Part shown: positions 21,871-32,723 of the stretch, in pieces | Layout of the letters: each line of letters starts with the position of its first letter | Position numbering within the stretch: the stretch's first letter is position 1 | Origin: Diphasiastrum complanatum | Taxonomy: Eukaryota; Streptophyta; Lycopodiopsida; Lycopodiales; Lycopodiaceae | Assembly (NCBI GenBank): GCA_029204225.1 | Contig: CM055092.1 | Coordinates: forward strand, 42,413,760-42,473,759 | DNA: 60,000 bases | Reading direction: 5' to 3' | Program-made: the position numbers and the translations under genes | Notes under the pieces: model-generated | The model's input: only the letters and a program-made list of their open reading frames with translations | The model's database searches: none | Told to the model about the DNA's origin: nothing

Positions 21871-22195
21871 CGTGCCTCTGGCTACAAGCCATGTCTTTTT
21901 TCTGTTGATGCTTCCATCTACGTTGTACTTGACTTTGAGAATCCATTTGCAATCAACTACGTTTTTGCCGGCAAGTAGTTCGACAATTGTCCATGTTTGG
22001 TTCTTGATAAGAGATGAATACCTTTTATCCATAACTTCTTTCCAAAGATCTGAATCAGGTTGACTGAGTGCCTCTTGGACAGACGTCGGTTCTTGAACAA
22101 GATAAGCTGCAGACTCGTCGATATACCGGTTAGGTGGTATGCTAGTCCTTGAAGATCTTATGGGTAATACAGGAAATTGATTATCTCCATCATAC
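21871..22195 (-). pseudogene. copia element H, RT N-terminal segment
   Basis: The minus strand encodes DLWKEVMDKRYSSLIKNQTW, VVDCKWILKVKYNVDGSINR and TWLVARG, the usual start of copia RT. It breaks at about 21870 into the duplicated pre-integrase segment. The catalytic palm is absent. Confidence 0.85.
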
Positions 22196-23612
22196 TATAG
22201 TTGTTGATCTGCAACATCATCATCTTCTGATCCGTCGTTAATTTGTTGCTCGTCAAGAGTAGAGGAGCTTGACATGGGGACTGCCCTTTCCTTTGAGGTC
22301 TTGAAACTGATCTTCGATGAATATGACATCTCGGCTAGTGAATATCTTAGACTCGATGGGATTGAACAACTTGTAGGCTTGATCTGAAGTAGTGTAGCTG
22401 ATGAAAACACACTTGATACTCTGGAAGTTGAGCTTCTTCCTGAGATCACAAGAAATTTGCGCAAACCCAGTACATCCAAAAACTCATAAGTTTGATAAAG
22501 AAGGTTTGGTACCTGTCCAAACTTTGCATGGTGTTTTGTCTGAGAGGCCTTTAGTGGAACATCTGTTCTGAATATAGGTTGCTGAAGCACTTTGAAAGTG
22601 TCGCATGTGATAACATGCACTTTGCTGATTCAACTTAGGTTCTATTCTTTTTCTCAACAAGACCATTCGACTGAGGCGAATAGGAGGTAATATATTGTTG
22701 TTCAATGTCGTTGTTAAGGTAGTACTCCTTGAATTCGTTAAAGATGTACTCTCCCCCGTTATCTGACCTCAGTGCTTTGATTCATTTGCCAGTTTGATTC
22801 TCAGCATGCTCTTTGAATTGTCTGAATTTGATAAAAGCCTTTGATTTCTATTGAATGAAATAAACAACTGTTCTTCTGGAGAATTCATCAATAAAGGTAA
22901 TGAAATACTTTTCATCTAGCAATGAAGGAGCTTGCATAGGTCCACGTATATCGGTATGAACAACATCTAACAGATCTTTTGCTGCATGCATATGGTTTGA
23001 TCTAAAAGGAATCCTAGCCTGCTTACCAAAGATGCAGCTATGACAGACAGGGAGATTGACCTTACCAAAAGGATAGTCAAGATCAAGAACCATGGATTGT
23101 CTGGACATGTTCATAACAGATGCATAATTCAAGTGTCCTAAACGATGACGCCATAGTAATGCTTTATTGACTCGAACAGAGGTTTTCAAGACTTGACTTG
23201 ACTCAGAATAGCAATGTGCCAATCTATATAAGTAACTCTGTCTCTTACCGAGTGCAAGGATCTTATTACTCCTATCAATAATTTTGCATTGATCAGATTC
23301 AAATTCTACCTTATGACCTAAATCTGTAATTCTACTCATTGATAACAGATTTGTAGAGAGTTTAGGAACATTTAAGACCTTTGATAGTAATTTGAATTGA
23401 TCATGTTGGAACCGCAATCTTACAGTACCTTCACCTTCAATAATGTGAGTACTATTGTCACCAAGATGAACAAATTTATTCATGTTGTAAGGAGTGTAGG
23501 AGTTGAAGATCTCACGTTGATTGGTCATATGTTGAGTTGCTCTAGAATCCAGAAACCACGAATCATCAAAAAATGCGCTTTGATCTCGAAAAATGAATGC
23601 GCCTTCGTCCAC
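22196..23612 (-). pseudogene. copia element H, protease and integrase
   Basis: Minus-strand protease reads WFLDSRATQHMTNQ; the Asp is kept but the usual Gly after Ser is Arg. The pre-integrase arm is LLWRHRLGHLNYASV with CHSCIFGKQARIPF. The core has VVHTDIRGPM, TFIDEFSRRTVVYF, ALRSDNGGEY and SPQSNGLVEKKNR. The catalytic positions are present although the reading changes frame near 22850 and contains stops around 22630. The C-terminal part continues to about 22200 in shifting frames. The protease change and the breaks make it non-functional. Confidence 0.85.
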
Positions 23613-23617
23613 TTTGC

Positions 23618-24080
23618 CTAGGGAGATGATAAAACTGTGTTTGCTTGTTGATCAGGTTGCTTGGCTGCATTCTTCGCTTGGAGAATTCGGCAATCCTTGA
23701 TTTCATGGTTATTGCGCTTGCAATACCTACAAAACATCATCTTCTTCGATTGTGGATTTGATGATTGTTCTTGACCTTGAGTCGGATTCCGATTCATTGC
23801 AGCCTTCTTGGATCTTTTTTGCTTCAATCGCTTCGAGCCTTTGTTGAGATACAGATCCTAAGAGGAGGAAGTAGACAAAGTGTCTTGACTTCTTCTATTG
23901 TCTTCTTGCAGCAATATAGTGATAATTCTAGTAAGAGTTAAATCTGAGTGTGTCGATATGATCATCACCCAGTCCATTCAGCTTGTCTACGATAAGATCG
24001 ACTTTACTTTGAGAATCCATCTGGAACTTAGTCTGTCAATTGTATCGATGACGCTAAGATGTAGTAATGCCAACAATTAG
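23618..24080 (-). pseudogene. copia element H, shortened gag
   Basis: The minus strand keeps the C-terminal half of Gag: a basic stretch KQKRSKKAAMNRNP followed by the zinc knuckle CRYCKRNNHEIKDC (CX2CX4HX4C). Only about 150 bases separate this from the primer site, so the N-terminal half of Gag and most of the leader are deleted. Confidence 0.75.
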
Positions 24081-24214
24081 AAATCAATTCTCTGATACTT
24101 TAAGGTTGAAAAGAACTGAAAAGTATGATATCAATTTGATATCATGAAAGATATCAAGTATTAGAGCTTTTGCTCTAATATCATGTTGGAATCAGATGAA
24201 GAAGTAGTGAAAAT

Positions 24215-24226
24215 GCTTTGATACCA
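24215..24226 (-). promoter_or_regulatory. primer binding site of copia H
   Basis: On the minus strand TGGTATCAAAGC directly follows the LTR end CCGACA. It is one base off the usual copia initiator tRNA-Met site. Confidence 0.8.
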
Positions 24227-25076
24227 TGTCGGAAAGTGGTGTGCAGAAGATAGGTCTAGCTTGAAAAGAAATGAATGAAAACTTTTCGTGCATGGCTTTC
24301 CAATGCATGACTACGCCTCTCAATTTTAAACAAAACAATAGTGATAGAAATCACGTTTGAACTTTTAGTAACTAACTTTGAAATTGCCAATACTACAATG
24401 ATTATGTAGCCAAACAATTAAGCATAAAAAATTATCAGACAAATATTTAGTCGTGAATTGTTCGCGAATTAGTTGCGAAGAACTACATAAATGCATACAT
24501 TCTGACACAAAGCTGAACGCAATAAATGAGTACAATAAGTTGCGGATCGAAGCCGTGTACTCTATGCTATCTCTGAGCGGCTAAAATGAAAGTCTGAATT
24601 AAGTGCAATGCTGATAAGCAGTAGCGCAATAGCAATCTCTAAAGCAACTCTAAGAAGTGAGCTAGAATGCTCATGAGTGTTCAAGCTCGTAGGCTTGAGA
24701 GGGAGAGAGAGAGCTAACTATTCAAAAACTTCTTCGGATAATTCTGATAATCATAAAACTGTATGAATATGAACAACTATTTATACTAAGAAATTAGGTC
24801 ATCAATTGTGATCGCCAGTTGGTTGGTGATCCGCTGGCATCCATCCGGTTCCTTGTCATTGATTGCTGATAAGCGGTGAAATTGGCCGTAAACGTTCTGT
24901 CTGCAGAAATGAACCAAAACTGTAGCTCTGCAGAAATGAGCTAAAATAGCCACAAGCGACACTGTCGTGAAAAAGCGACAGTGTCGAGTTTTTCGCGAAA
25001 AATACAAAAAAGGAGATAGTGCCCTTAAATCTCATTTAGGGTTGTCCCACACTTTGCCAAAGTCATTTCCTTAACA
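24227..25076 (-). repeat. 5' LTR of copia H (outer edge inferred)
   Basis: The LTR ends CACTTTCCGACA beside the primer site. The outer edge is placed at the minus-strand TGTTAAGGAAATG that starts at 25076, giving 850 bp. This is inferred, because no second copy is in the window and GCGACACTGT words continue to about 25160. Confidence 0.5.
24777..24785 (-). promoter_or_regulatory. TATA box in the copia H LTR
   Basis: TATAAATAG on the minus strand lies within the LTR, about 550 bases before the primer site, as expected for the U3 promoter of a copia LTR. Confidence 0.6.
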
Positions 25077-26760
25077 TTTGAGACACTTTGGAAAAAGCAA
25101 AAAATGCGACACTGTGATTTTACACGAGATTTCTGTCAGGCGAAAAAGGCGACACTGTTTCAAACTCTGTGTATTTTTGTAGACTGTGTAAAAATACTTG
25201 TAATTTTGTAGACTATATAAAAACACGGGAAAATTCGCAGAACTGGATAAACAATGGATGAAGATTAAAACCGATTAGTCAATTAGTAAGAAGGAGACTA
25301 ATCCAGCAATATGTGCCTATATTCACCGTTTCTTTCCCTTCGTTCATATTGCTCTAGATCATGGTAATTTTTTTGCTACAATGGATCCTCTTGCATAGTT
25401 GGAGTTTCACTAGGGGTAGCCTCTATTCGATATTTTATCTTTTGAGGATGCATTTTGAGAATTCATTTGATAGGCTTGAAGCTCCTAAGTTTAGACGAGT
25501 ACCAATGTCAACTCGAATGGCGAGATAAATTTATTGTTGCTACAAGTAGCATACTAATGTAATTCCACAAGAACAATTTGTCCTTTCTATGTTCTTGTAC
25601 ATCAATGATTATCCTTTAAGTAACTAATTGTTCAAAACTTTCTTATTAGACTCAAAAAAATGCTCAAAGATGAAAACAATGCCAAAATCATGGACTGAAT
25701 TTGGATGGGATTGGAATACAATTGCAATACTTTGCTTTGTGGGAAAGAAATGAGCTAAGAATTTATTGTACGATGCATAGATGCTTAAAAAGTTTCTTTT
25801 CAAGAATGAAATCTGAAACTATAAATCTACTTGGATACTCTTCAAGCACCTCAAACCTTGAAACAAAGGATCCAACCACAAAAGCACGTAACGGGAATAC
25901 CCTTCACAAGGTCTAAAGTTTTTTCTTTTTTGGACTTTTGAATTAAGGAAATCTAAGTGATGGATGAGGAGATTCAACTTGAAAAGTTATAACTTTAGTG
26001 CTAGACCAACACACCGATCTCTCTAATAAATTCAAGTGATGAGTATTTTGAAGTGGAAACATAAGTTTTCCACCGAGTATCCTTCCCTTTATTACTTCTT
26101 GCAATATTGATATCTAGAAATCATCTCAAAACTTTAATGTATGATAAAACAAAAAATATGCTTTATATCAAGTATGAGAAGTTCATTGAAAAATGGAAGA
26201 GTTCAGAGTCATTGTTGGCATTATAGCATTGCAGTGTGAATGGCTACACAAGTTGTCAATATATCATTAAATAGATCTTGTCTACATTAGAATCATTGAT
26301 CTGGAGATGAAACGTTATAGTGATTCATGACAAAGCATGTGTGTAAGAAATTCCACTAGAATGGAAGCACTGGATGATTTTTTCTTTTCTTTTTGCATAT
26401 AATGTGAAATGAAAAATCCCCATAAGGGTTGAGAAAATTTATCTCTTACCCAAAATGAACATCAGATGTGCAACAAATAAACCTCGAGCATCCTCTTATA
26501 AGATAAGTCAATCTAATGAATAGGTCAACATGTATACTGATAGTAAAGAGTCTTATGGGCATATGAATTTTCTATTTTGGACTAATTATGATCTATCACG
26601 AGAATTTGGTAGAAGACACTTTGACTTTGTATAATGATTTTGTAATTGGTTCAATTATTTTGAGAGAAATCGTTGAGTGGCCTAAACATAACTTGAGACC
26701 GTAATGAATTTTTAGTGAGCATTCATTTGGAAGTTTCCAATAATTCGTAATCTAAAATCT
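25077..26760. other. unassigned AT-rich sequence
   Basis: No domain, LTR or tandem repeat recognised. Two GCGACACTGT words near 25108 and 25150 may still belong to the LTR of copia H. Open frames such as 25701-25916 are short and carry no support. Confidence 0.45.
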
Positions 26761-26763
26761 TGA

Positions 26764-26917
26764 GGTAGTATGGGTAGAGTTGTTGATTGCCACCGGAAAA
26801 ATGCAGGCTCGAACCCTGACCACTGTGTCGTGACATCTAAGGAGCTTAGCTCCATAAACGGCTTGCCAAGTTGTATATAACCACCACTAGTTGCTTAACA
26901 TGTATGCAATTTTTTTA
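26764..26917 (+). mobile_element. tRNA-derived SINE with T tail
   Basis: An A-box-like TGGGTAGAGTTG (26770-26781) and a B box GGCTCGAACCC (26806-26816) lie 24 bases apart. A tRNA-unrelated body and a terminal T run at 26910-26917 follow. The body contains GAGCTTAGCTCC and GTTGCTTAACATG. Head, body and T tail resemble the plant Au-type SINE plan; the family assignment is from memory of the general layout only. I could not find a clear target duplication. Confidence 0.55.
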
Positions 26918-27420
26918 TACGTTTTGAATAGAATAGAAAATGAATTGTGTGGCCTTTGTCGTTCATTGTTGAGGTGCATCAAAGCATGCAAAAATTGTTG
27001 GGAGGGCCATGTTTAGCGGAATCCACTTGGATTTTGCTATTTTTTTTATTATTTTTATGAAAGATGGTAACATTGAATTTTGTGCAAAGAAAGTGACATG
27101 ACCCACCTAAAGCAAAATGCAGAAGAAAATCTAAAGCAAAATTATGGCAAACAATAAACATTCCAATGCAGTCAGAGTGTTGTTTGATAAACAAGAGATA
27201 GGCCTTGCCATCCTTTGGATGTGGGAAAAACTTTATTAAGTGAATAAAATGATCTTAAAATTATGGTAAGGCATTTGGGAACGAATGTTTGAGTGACAAA
27301 ATTTTACAAGTGTGTTTTACTTGGTGGAAAGGTCACTAGCCGACCCATTCCCCCCAAAAATATGCAAGCGAGTAGACCTCGTGACCTCAAGAATGCGTCA
27401 TAGTGTTATTCATGATTAGG
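26918..27420. other. unassigned sequence
   Basis: AT-rich, with no supported gene or repeat. A minus-strand open frame at 26979-27194 shows no recognisable domain. Confidence 0.4.
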
Positions 27421-27423
27421 GTT

Positions 27424-27672
27424 AGAAATGTCCGGGATTAGGGTTTGCAAGAGCTGCGCCGCTCGCTTGATTTAACTGACGATGGCGAGCTACAAATAAA
27501 GCTTCTGGATTTCTCTTCATGATTGGAGCAAGGATCGCAATTTTATGAATGGCATTTGATACAGTTTTCTGACGATCATGGTGAGTATTTGATGTCCTGG
27601 GATACAGAAGATGATGAGGCTTCAGTCGAGTTTTCAAGCCAAAATCAACATTCAATAAGGTGTATATGAGAA
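27424..27672 (+). pseudogene. possible host-gene exon relic, unidentified
   Basis: From 27448 the plus strand reads LQELRRSLDLTDDGELQIKL, then a TGA, then FYEWHLIQFSDDHGEYLMSW in the same frame, continuing acidic and Ser-rich to a stop at 27666. It is preceded by two AGGGTT words typical of plant 5' leaders. The opposite strand is also open for 101 codons, so chance is possible. I do not recognise the protein. Confidence 0.25.
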
Positions 27673-29160
27673 TTTTCCTGATTGTAGCTTGCCGCTGATA
27701 ATTGGTGGCATGAAGCTCTGTAAGCATGAGCTTCAGGCGATTTACTTGTTACATCGTTTGACGAACTTAGTTACAATAAGATTGAAGGTTAACCGTGACA
27801 TTTGTCTTTTGCATCTGAAAGTAGAGGTCTATTTTTATGGTAGGTGCTGTTTTGTGTCCTGTAGGTTTCGTGCCTTCAATCGGGTGTCTAAGAGTCGATT
27901 TCTCACTTTCCAGTTATTCCTTGTTTTCTTCTATTCTACTTCACAACTCTCGTTTATTGTTTTATGGAGTATGTCATCTGCTTATACATGCTGGAGATCT
28001 TTCGATCTCGTGTTCTGAGAACCTTATGCACAAAAAATGGGCTGCAGTGAGAAGAACCTAAACCCTATAGAGCAGGACTGCTCATTGAGTGTAAGTAAAA
28101 TGTCACAGGAAAGGTTTTCATACTTTCTTTCTTATCCTGCACTACAGGGATCTACATAGAAACGTATGCGTTTAAGCAGGACTTATATCATCCATTGAAA
28201 CAAAAAATTATTATGAAAGAACACAATGTCCGTGAGTGCCTCGACCTGCCATCCATCTGTTAATGGTTTCTGATGTATAACATTTATCATTCCGCTTTTG
28301 TACACTTTCTTCCTTATGGAATCCTCATTTGCTTTTTCGCAATGTACGATTCGTATGCTTCAAAAAGTTTCATGATGTATCTTCTTTTGCATTTTCGTCA
28401 ATTTTTGCAGACGAGCCTTTATAAAAACGAGATTGTGTTGCCAAGAAGTGCTAGATTCTGGTTACTAATGCCTGTGATTGTATTTTCAAAAGATAGGTTG
28501 GATGTCCGATGAAAGTTTCTGACTCTTGAGGTTGCACATTGTAACCCCGGGCGTCCCCGGCCATTTATGCCTGGAATGCCCTATACATGTGCTAGATTGT
28601 TTCCTGCTACGTGTTGCGGACCATTTGTTTTCAACCAAGCGGCCCGTGTCTAAATTAGCAGGAACATTTTTATAATTTCTGTTCAGCTGATAGATCAGTA
28701 TTGATTCTGCCTTCGTAGTTTCTGTGCTGTAGGATGTGAAATTGTTTTTCATGGCAATTACATCAAACCAAAGTTGATCTTCGGATGTATTTCTCTACAT
28801 TTAGCAGCTGTAAAATCAGGATTCTATTGAAAATTGCTAAGTGAAGGAATATGAATGTATTTTGATACCTTGAATGGGTGGGTTTTTTTTTAAAAGAGAA
28901 AGGCGCTACCTTAAATATGTGGGTATTTTAAATTTGTGGAAACCAGCCAACTCTTGGTACAGTCATGCTACAATGATGCAAGCTCTCAGGCTAGGGGTAA
29001 AGGAGCTAAGTTTTTGCCACATTAAAACAAGCTTAAATCTTGCTATCCTCCAAGTTAAACCATGTTCACAACCAATTATTGATATCTTGGAGCTATTTTG
29101 GTTGGAGAACTGTCCTTGCCGTAATTTTAGTTTTTATTTCTTTTAGTGATTCTTTTGCCG
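27673..29160. other. unassigned sequence
   Basis: No recognisable domain. Frames at 27689-28061 and 28874-29146 are open but of low-complexity composition. A small GC-rich patch (CCCCGGGCGTCCCCGGCC) lies at about 28544-28562. Confidence 0.4.
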
Positions 29161-29169
29161 TAAATATTT

Positions 29170-29700
29170 GTTTGCATGCAAATGACACATTTTGTTATTA
29201 AGTATTTGTAGTATTATTATAGTTTAATATAAAAATTTCAAAATTAATAATCACAATAGTAGTAAATTTCACGATGTAATATTTACAAATGCATGATGCA
29301 CATTCACAATTGCAAAAAATAAATATCACAATTTATTGTGTTTAAATTGATGATAGTGATAAATTTTATTGTTCTCAATATCACAATTAAATTCACAAAA
29401 ATGGTTATAATTTTTGGAATTAAACACTCACAAATAACTACAAATATCATGATTGAGCATTCACTAATTTCATAATTCAATATAATTTATGAAATTCACA
29501 TTTGAATTAAAAAAAGTTCATAATTTTAGTATTTTAAAAAATTGCTATTTGCTATTTACAATTGCACTATAAAAAATGTCACGTTCAAAGTATTCAAAGT
29601 ATCACGATCAGTATTCAAGTTTCAACATTCACGATATTCACATTTTAGTATTCACGATATTCACGTTTGAATATTCACATCTCAATCCATCAACTCCTTA
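29170..29700. repeat. AT-rich region with recurring ATTCAC words
   Basis: Strongly AT-rich, with words of the type ATTCACAATT and ATTCACGATATTCAC recurring irregularly and becoming dense at 29580-29690. No terminal repeats were found. It may be a decayed simple repeat or a MITE remnant. Confidence 0.4.
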
Positions 29701-30480
29701 TACAACCAGCAAAAAGTTCAAACACCCTAATTTGTAAGTTAAAATAATAAGCGACAAATGAACACCACTTTTGTGAAAAAACAAAAACAACCATCTATAC
29801 ATATGCTATTTTGAAAAAGAACACCGACAAGCCTAATTTGAATATGAAACAACATCATTTGTTCTTGCATGACATGTGGACACAACAAAGACTACAATGC
29901 AAAAGCAGACTCTGAAATAAAGCAATTTCCAATAAGAATCTGAAATCTCTAGACGAATTGCACATACAACCAATGAAGAAAGAACTGATAAGTTGATAAT
30001 AAGTATAGTTATAGACAAAATATGAAATTCAGTCCCTAGTATTTACATGTGCACTAAGATTGGTGGAGTAGAAAAGAGCTTCAAATGGATGCCCAGAAGC
30101 TGCCACTGTTACTTCCTGATCCGAGCTAGTCACTTTGAGCTGATCATTGGCAAGTGGTGGTTGATGTGAGGTCGCTCTACGTGTTGCAAGGAGTAATGGT
30201 GGTCAGATGAATAAGCGATGATGAGCATAGAGGGATCGGTTTGGCTTCGTTCCACTTGCTTTCTTGTTGGGCATCCTTTGTAGCTAATGCACCTATAGTA
30301 AGCCCCACTACTAGCTTTGAATAAATTCTAGATCTGAAGTTACATAGAAATGAAAAGTGTATGATCTTACCGAGCTGGAGGAGTTGCCACTCTTGTGCAG
30401 CTTTCCAGGCAATCCATGCTTCTTTTTCTCTCCTCCAGGATGTGTTGCATGAGGAAGTCAAGTCCAGAAACAACCAACTG
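29701..30480. other. unassigned sequence with one spliceable open stretch
   Basis: On the minus strand, 30177-30473 stays open for 98 codons. It contains a candidate intron with donor CTCGGTAAG near 30370 and acceptor ACTATAGG near 30299; removing it keeps the frame open. The product is unrecognised, with a Trp-rich start (SWRREKEAWIAWKAAQEWQL). The other minus frame over the first exon is open too, so this is weak evidence of a gene fragment. Confidence 0.25.
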
Positions 30481-30484
30481 ATAA

Positions 30485-31700
30485 AATGTTGATCTTATGG
30501 TTTATCATTGGTCTTCCCAGACGCATCCGGAAAGAGCTTAAACCTAGCGAAGAGTATTTTACTCTTAAATCTGCAATGTCCAACGCCATTCGTGAAGAAG
30601 ATGAAGGTTCTGATGATGACCAGAAAGAGAAAAAAGTTCACCGTGTATTCCTTGATAACCGTCCCAAGTGAGTCGGGGAGATTCCGACCAGGTCTGGAAA
30701 TCTTAGTTTGAGTTGATGAATCAACATCAACAACAATGGAGAAACTCAACAAAGAGTTTCAGCAAGCCTTGAAATCTTTCCAAAGTCAGTTGCCAGGGCA
30801 ATTGCCATCCGATAATACTATCCATCGGCGAGAAGACACCTGGTGCCCACAATGTCGTGGTCCACATACCGGTAATGAGTGCCCATTACACCGTCCTTAC
30901 GAACTACAACATTGTATGCTGTGTGATACGACCACCCATATCACATCCAACTGTAGGTACAAAACACGCAACATGCAATACTCTCGACATCAGCAATATG
31001 CCCCACGTGCACACCCACAAGCACCATATAACCCACGTTATATGACACCAATCCAAGTCCAAGAATTACCTAGACAACAACTACCTCCACAACAACAACT
31101 CTTGGCACTTCCAGGTCCAAGAGGATCTGCTCCACCCAACAGACCAAACCAACAAAACTGACCTCCAGTTCAGGCCCATGTAGTGCAGAATACCTCCTAT
31201 GACACACCAGTCTATGACACTACTTATGATGATGGTCATCTTGTCACATACATAGATGAGGCATCTACGTCCTCTCCTAATGAGCAATATTACCCAGAGG
31301 AATCACCTACTGAAGTTGATCAAAATGGTTATGCCATTTTCCCTTCAGCACTTCAAAAGATATGTTTTGTCTGCGGAGAAACCACTCATTGTCAGAGTGA
31401 ATGTCGACTTCAATATGACTTTGTAGCTGAATGTGCTGATTGCATCAAGAAGCATTGCTCTAAAGATTGCCCTAACCAAACCAAAAAGACTGTCCCAGCA
31501 CGTAGGGTATCGAAAGAGCCGTTGCATGCTGTCACACGCGTGCAACATCGGGCCTTAGATGAGAACAAGGACCTATCACATCCACACCCTCCTGCTAATA
31601 CTTCCATGATTCCAAAATCTTACCATGACCCTGTTACCTACGCAGGGGCAACCACCATGAGAAATAGAGGTCCTTTCTGATCTCTTACAAGCTCAAATCA
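30485..31700 (+). pseudogene. gypsy gag (5'-truncated), element C
   Basis: The text starts inside capsid (IIGLPRRIRKELKPSEEYFT), matching the middle of gag in elements A and E. It has a stop at 30669 and a frame change near 30720, then MEKLNKEFQQALKSFQ and the knuckle CPQCRGPHTGNEC with spacing CX2CX3HX4C, followed by CMLCDTTTHITSNC. A Gln/Pro-rich linker (30990-31160) precedes a stop at 31159. A second knuckle pair at 31360-31480 reads CFVCGETTHCQSEC and CADCIKKHCSKDC. A stop at 31678 ends the block. The 5' part of gag, the leader and the 5' LTR are absent. Confidence 0.87.
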
Positions 31701-31702
31701 AC

Positions 31703-32723
31703 ATGCCCTTCTACACGGCCGTCAAGTTTTCCAAACCCCTGGGGGATGCCATATTGCATAGCTCCCAACAGCCTGATGTACCAGATGAGTCAAGGCATCC
31801 GAAAAATGCTGAAGTGGTTCATACTATTGACATGAGCTTTCTTCATATAGGTGTTGCTAAAGGTAACAACATCACTTTACCAGTGCACTATAAATCTTAT
31901 CCATCTGTACAAGCCATTCTTGATAGTGGCTCTGGTGTGAATATTATCGCCCTATCCTTAGCAAAGGCATGGGGAATATCCACATTGGAAAAGTCTAAGT
32001 ACAAATTACGTATGGCTGACCAACGAATGACGACACCTGCCGGTCACATAAGCAATTTGCCCATCAAAATTGCCGGTTTGATTTTTACCATAGAGTGTGT
32101 CGTACTAGATTTTCCTGATGAATTGCACACCTATCAATTCCTTCTTGGAACACCTTGGTTAGCAATGGCCGGAGCGATTCCAGATTGGAAGAAAAACAAA
32201 ATTGTTTTTGGCAACAGAGAGAAGAATCTCTGTCGATGCCACCAGAAAGATAAAGCTTGCACCTGTTGAAGATGGTTGGTCCTCAACTACTTATGATGAC
32301 CCCGATAGTATCGATTCCACCATAAAGGGTCATTACATGCAGAGTACCGATATCATCCATTGGGGACATGCCTTAGCGACCATCGATTGTGTCAATGCCA
32401 CTCTCTGTGCGCAAGAAGTTCACCAAGAAGACCCAATTGAAATCACTATACACTCCACAGATATCAACACTCCCATCTTGCCCTTGTACATGATAGATGT
32501 ACTCCCTATTGAGTGGATGTCTGAAGATGTCCTTGTTACGAACATATCCACCAATGAGGATGGAATTCTTACTGGGGGAGAACATGAGTTACATGACGAC
32601 CAACTAATTCACTTGCTGGATCCCGAGCGTTTTGGAAAGCATCGTATACCGAAAGAGATTAAGCTTCCATCACCATTGGCTTGTGTGCAACATCCACAAC
32701 CAGTCCACACTCGTGTATACTGA
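31703..32723 (+). pseudogene. gypsy protease and linker, element C
   Basis: The aspartic protease is readable with LDSGSGVNIIALSLAKAWG (Asp codon at 31922-31924) and FLLGTPWLAMAGAIPDW. A frameshift near 32230 shifts the frame. The following linker (WSSTTYDDPDSIDST, HYMQSTDIIHWGHALATIDC) is also found in element E at 53910-54030, so it is a family trait rather than random sequence. It ends at a stop at 32721. Confidence 0.85.

Noticed and set aside
28874-29146. 90-codon plus-strand frame as a gene
   Set aside because: No domain, no leader or splice features, AT-biased composition.
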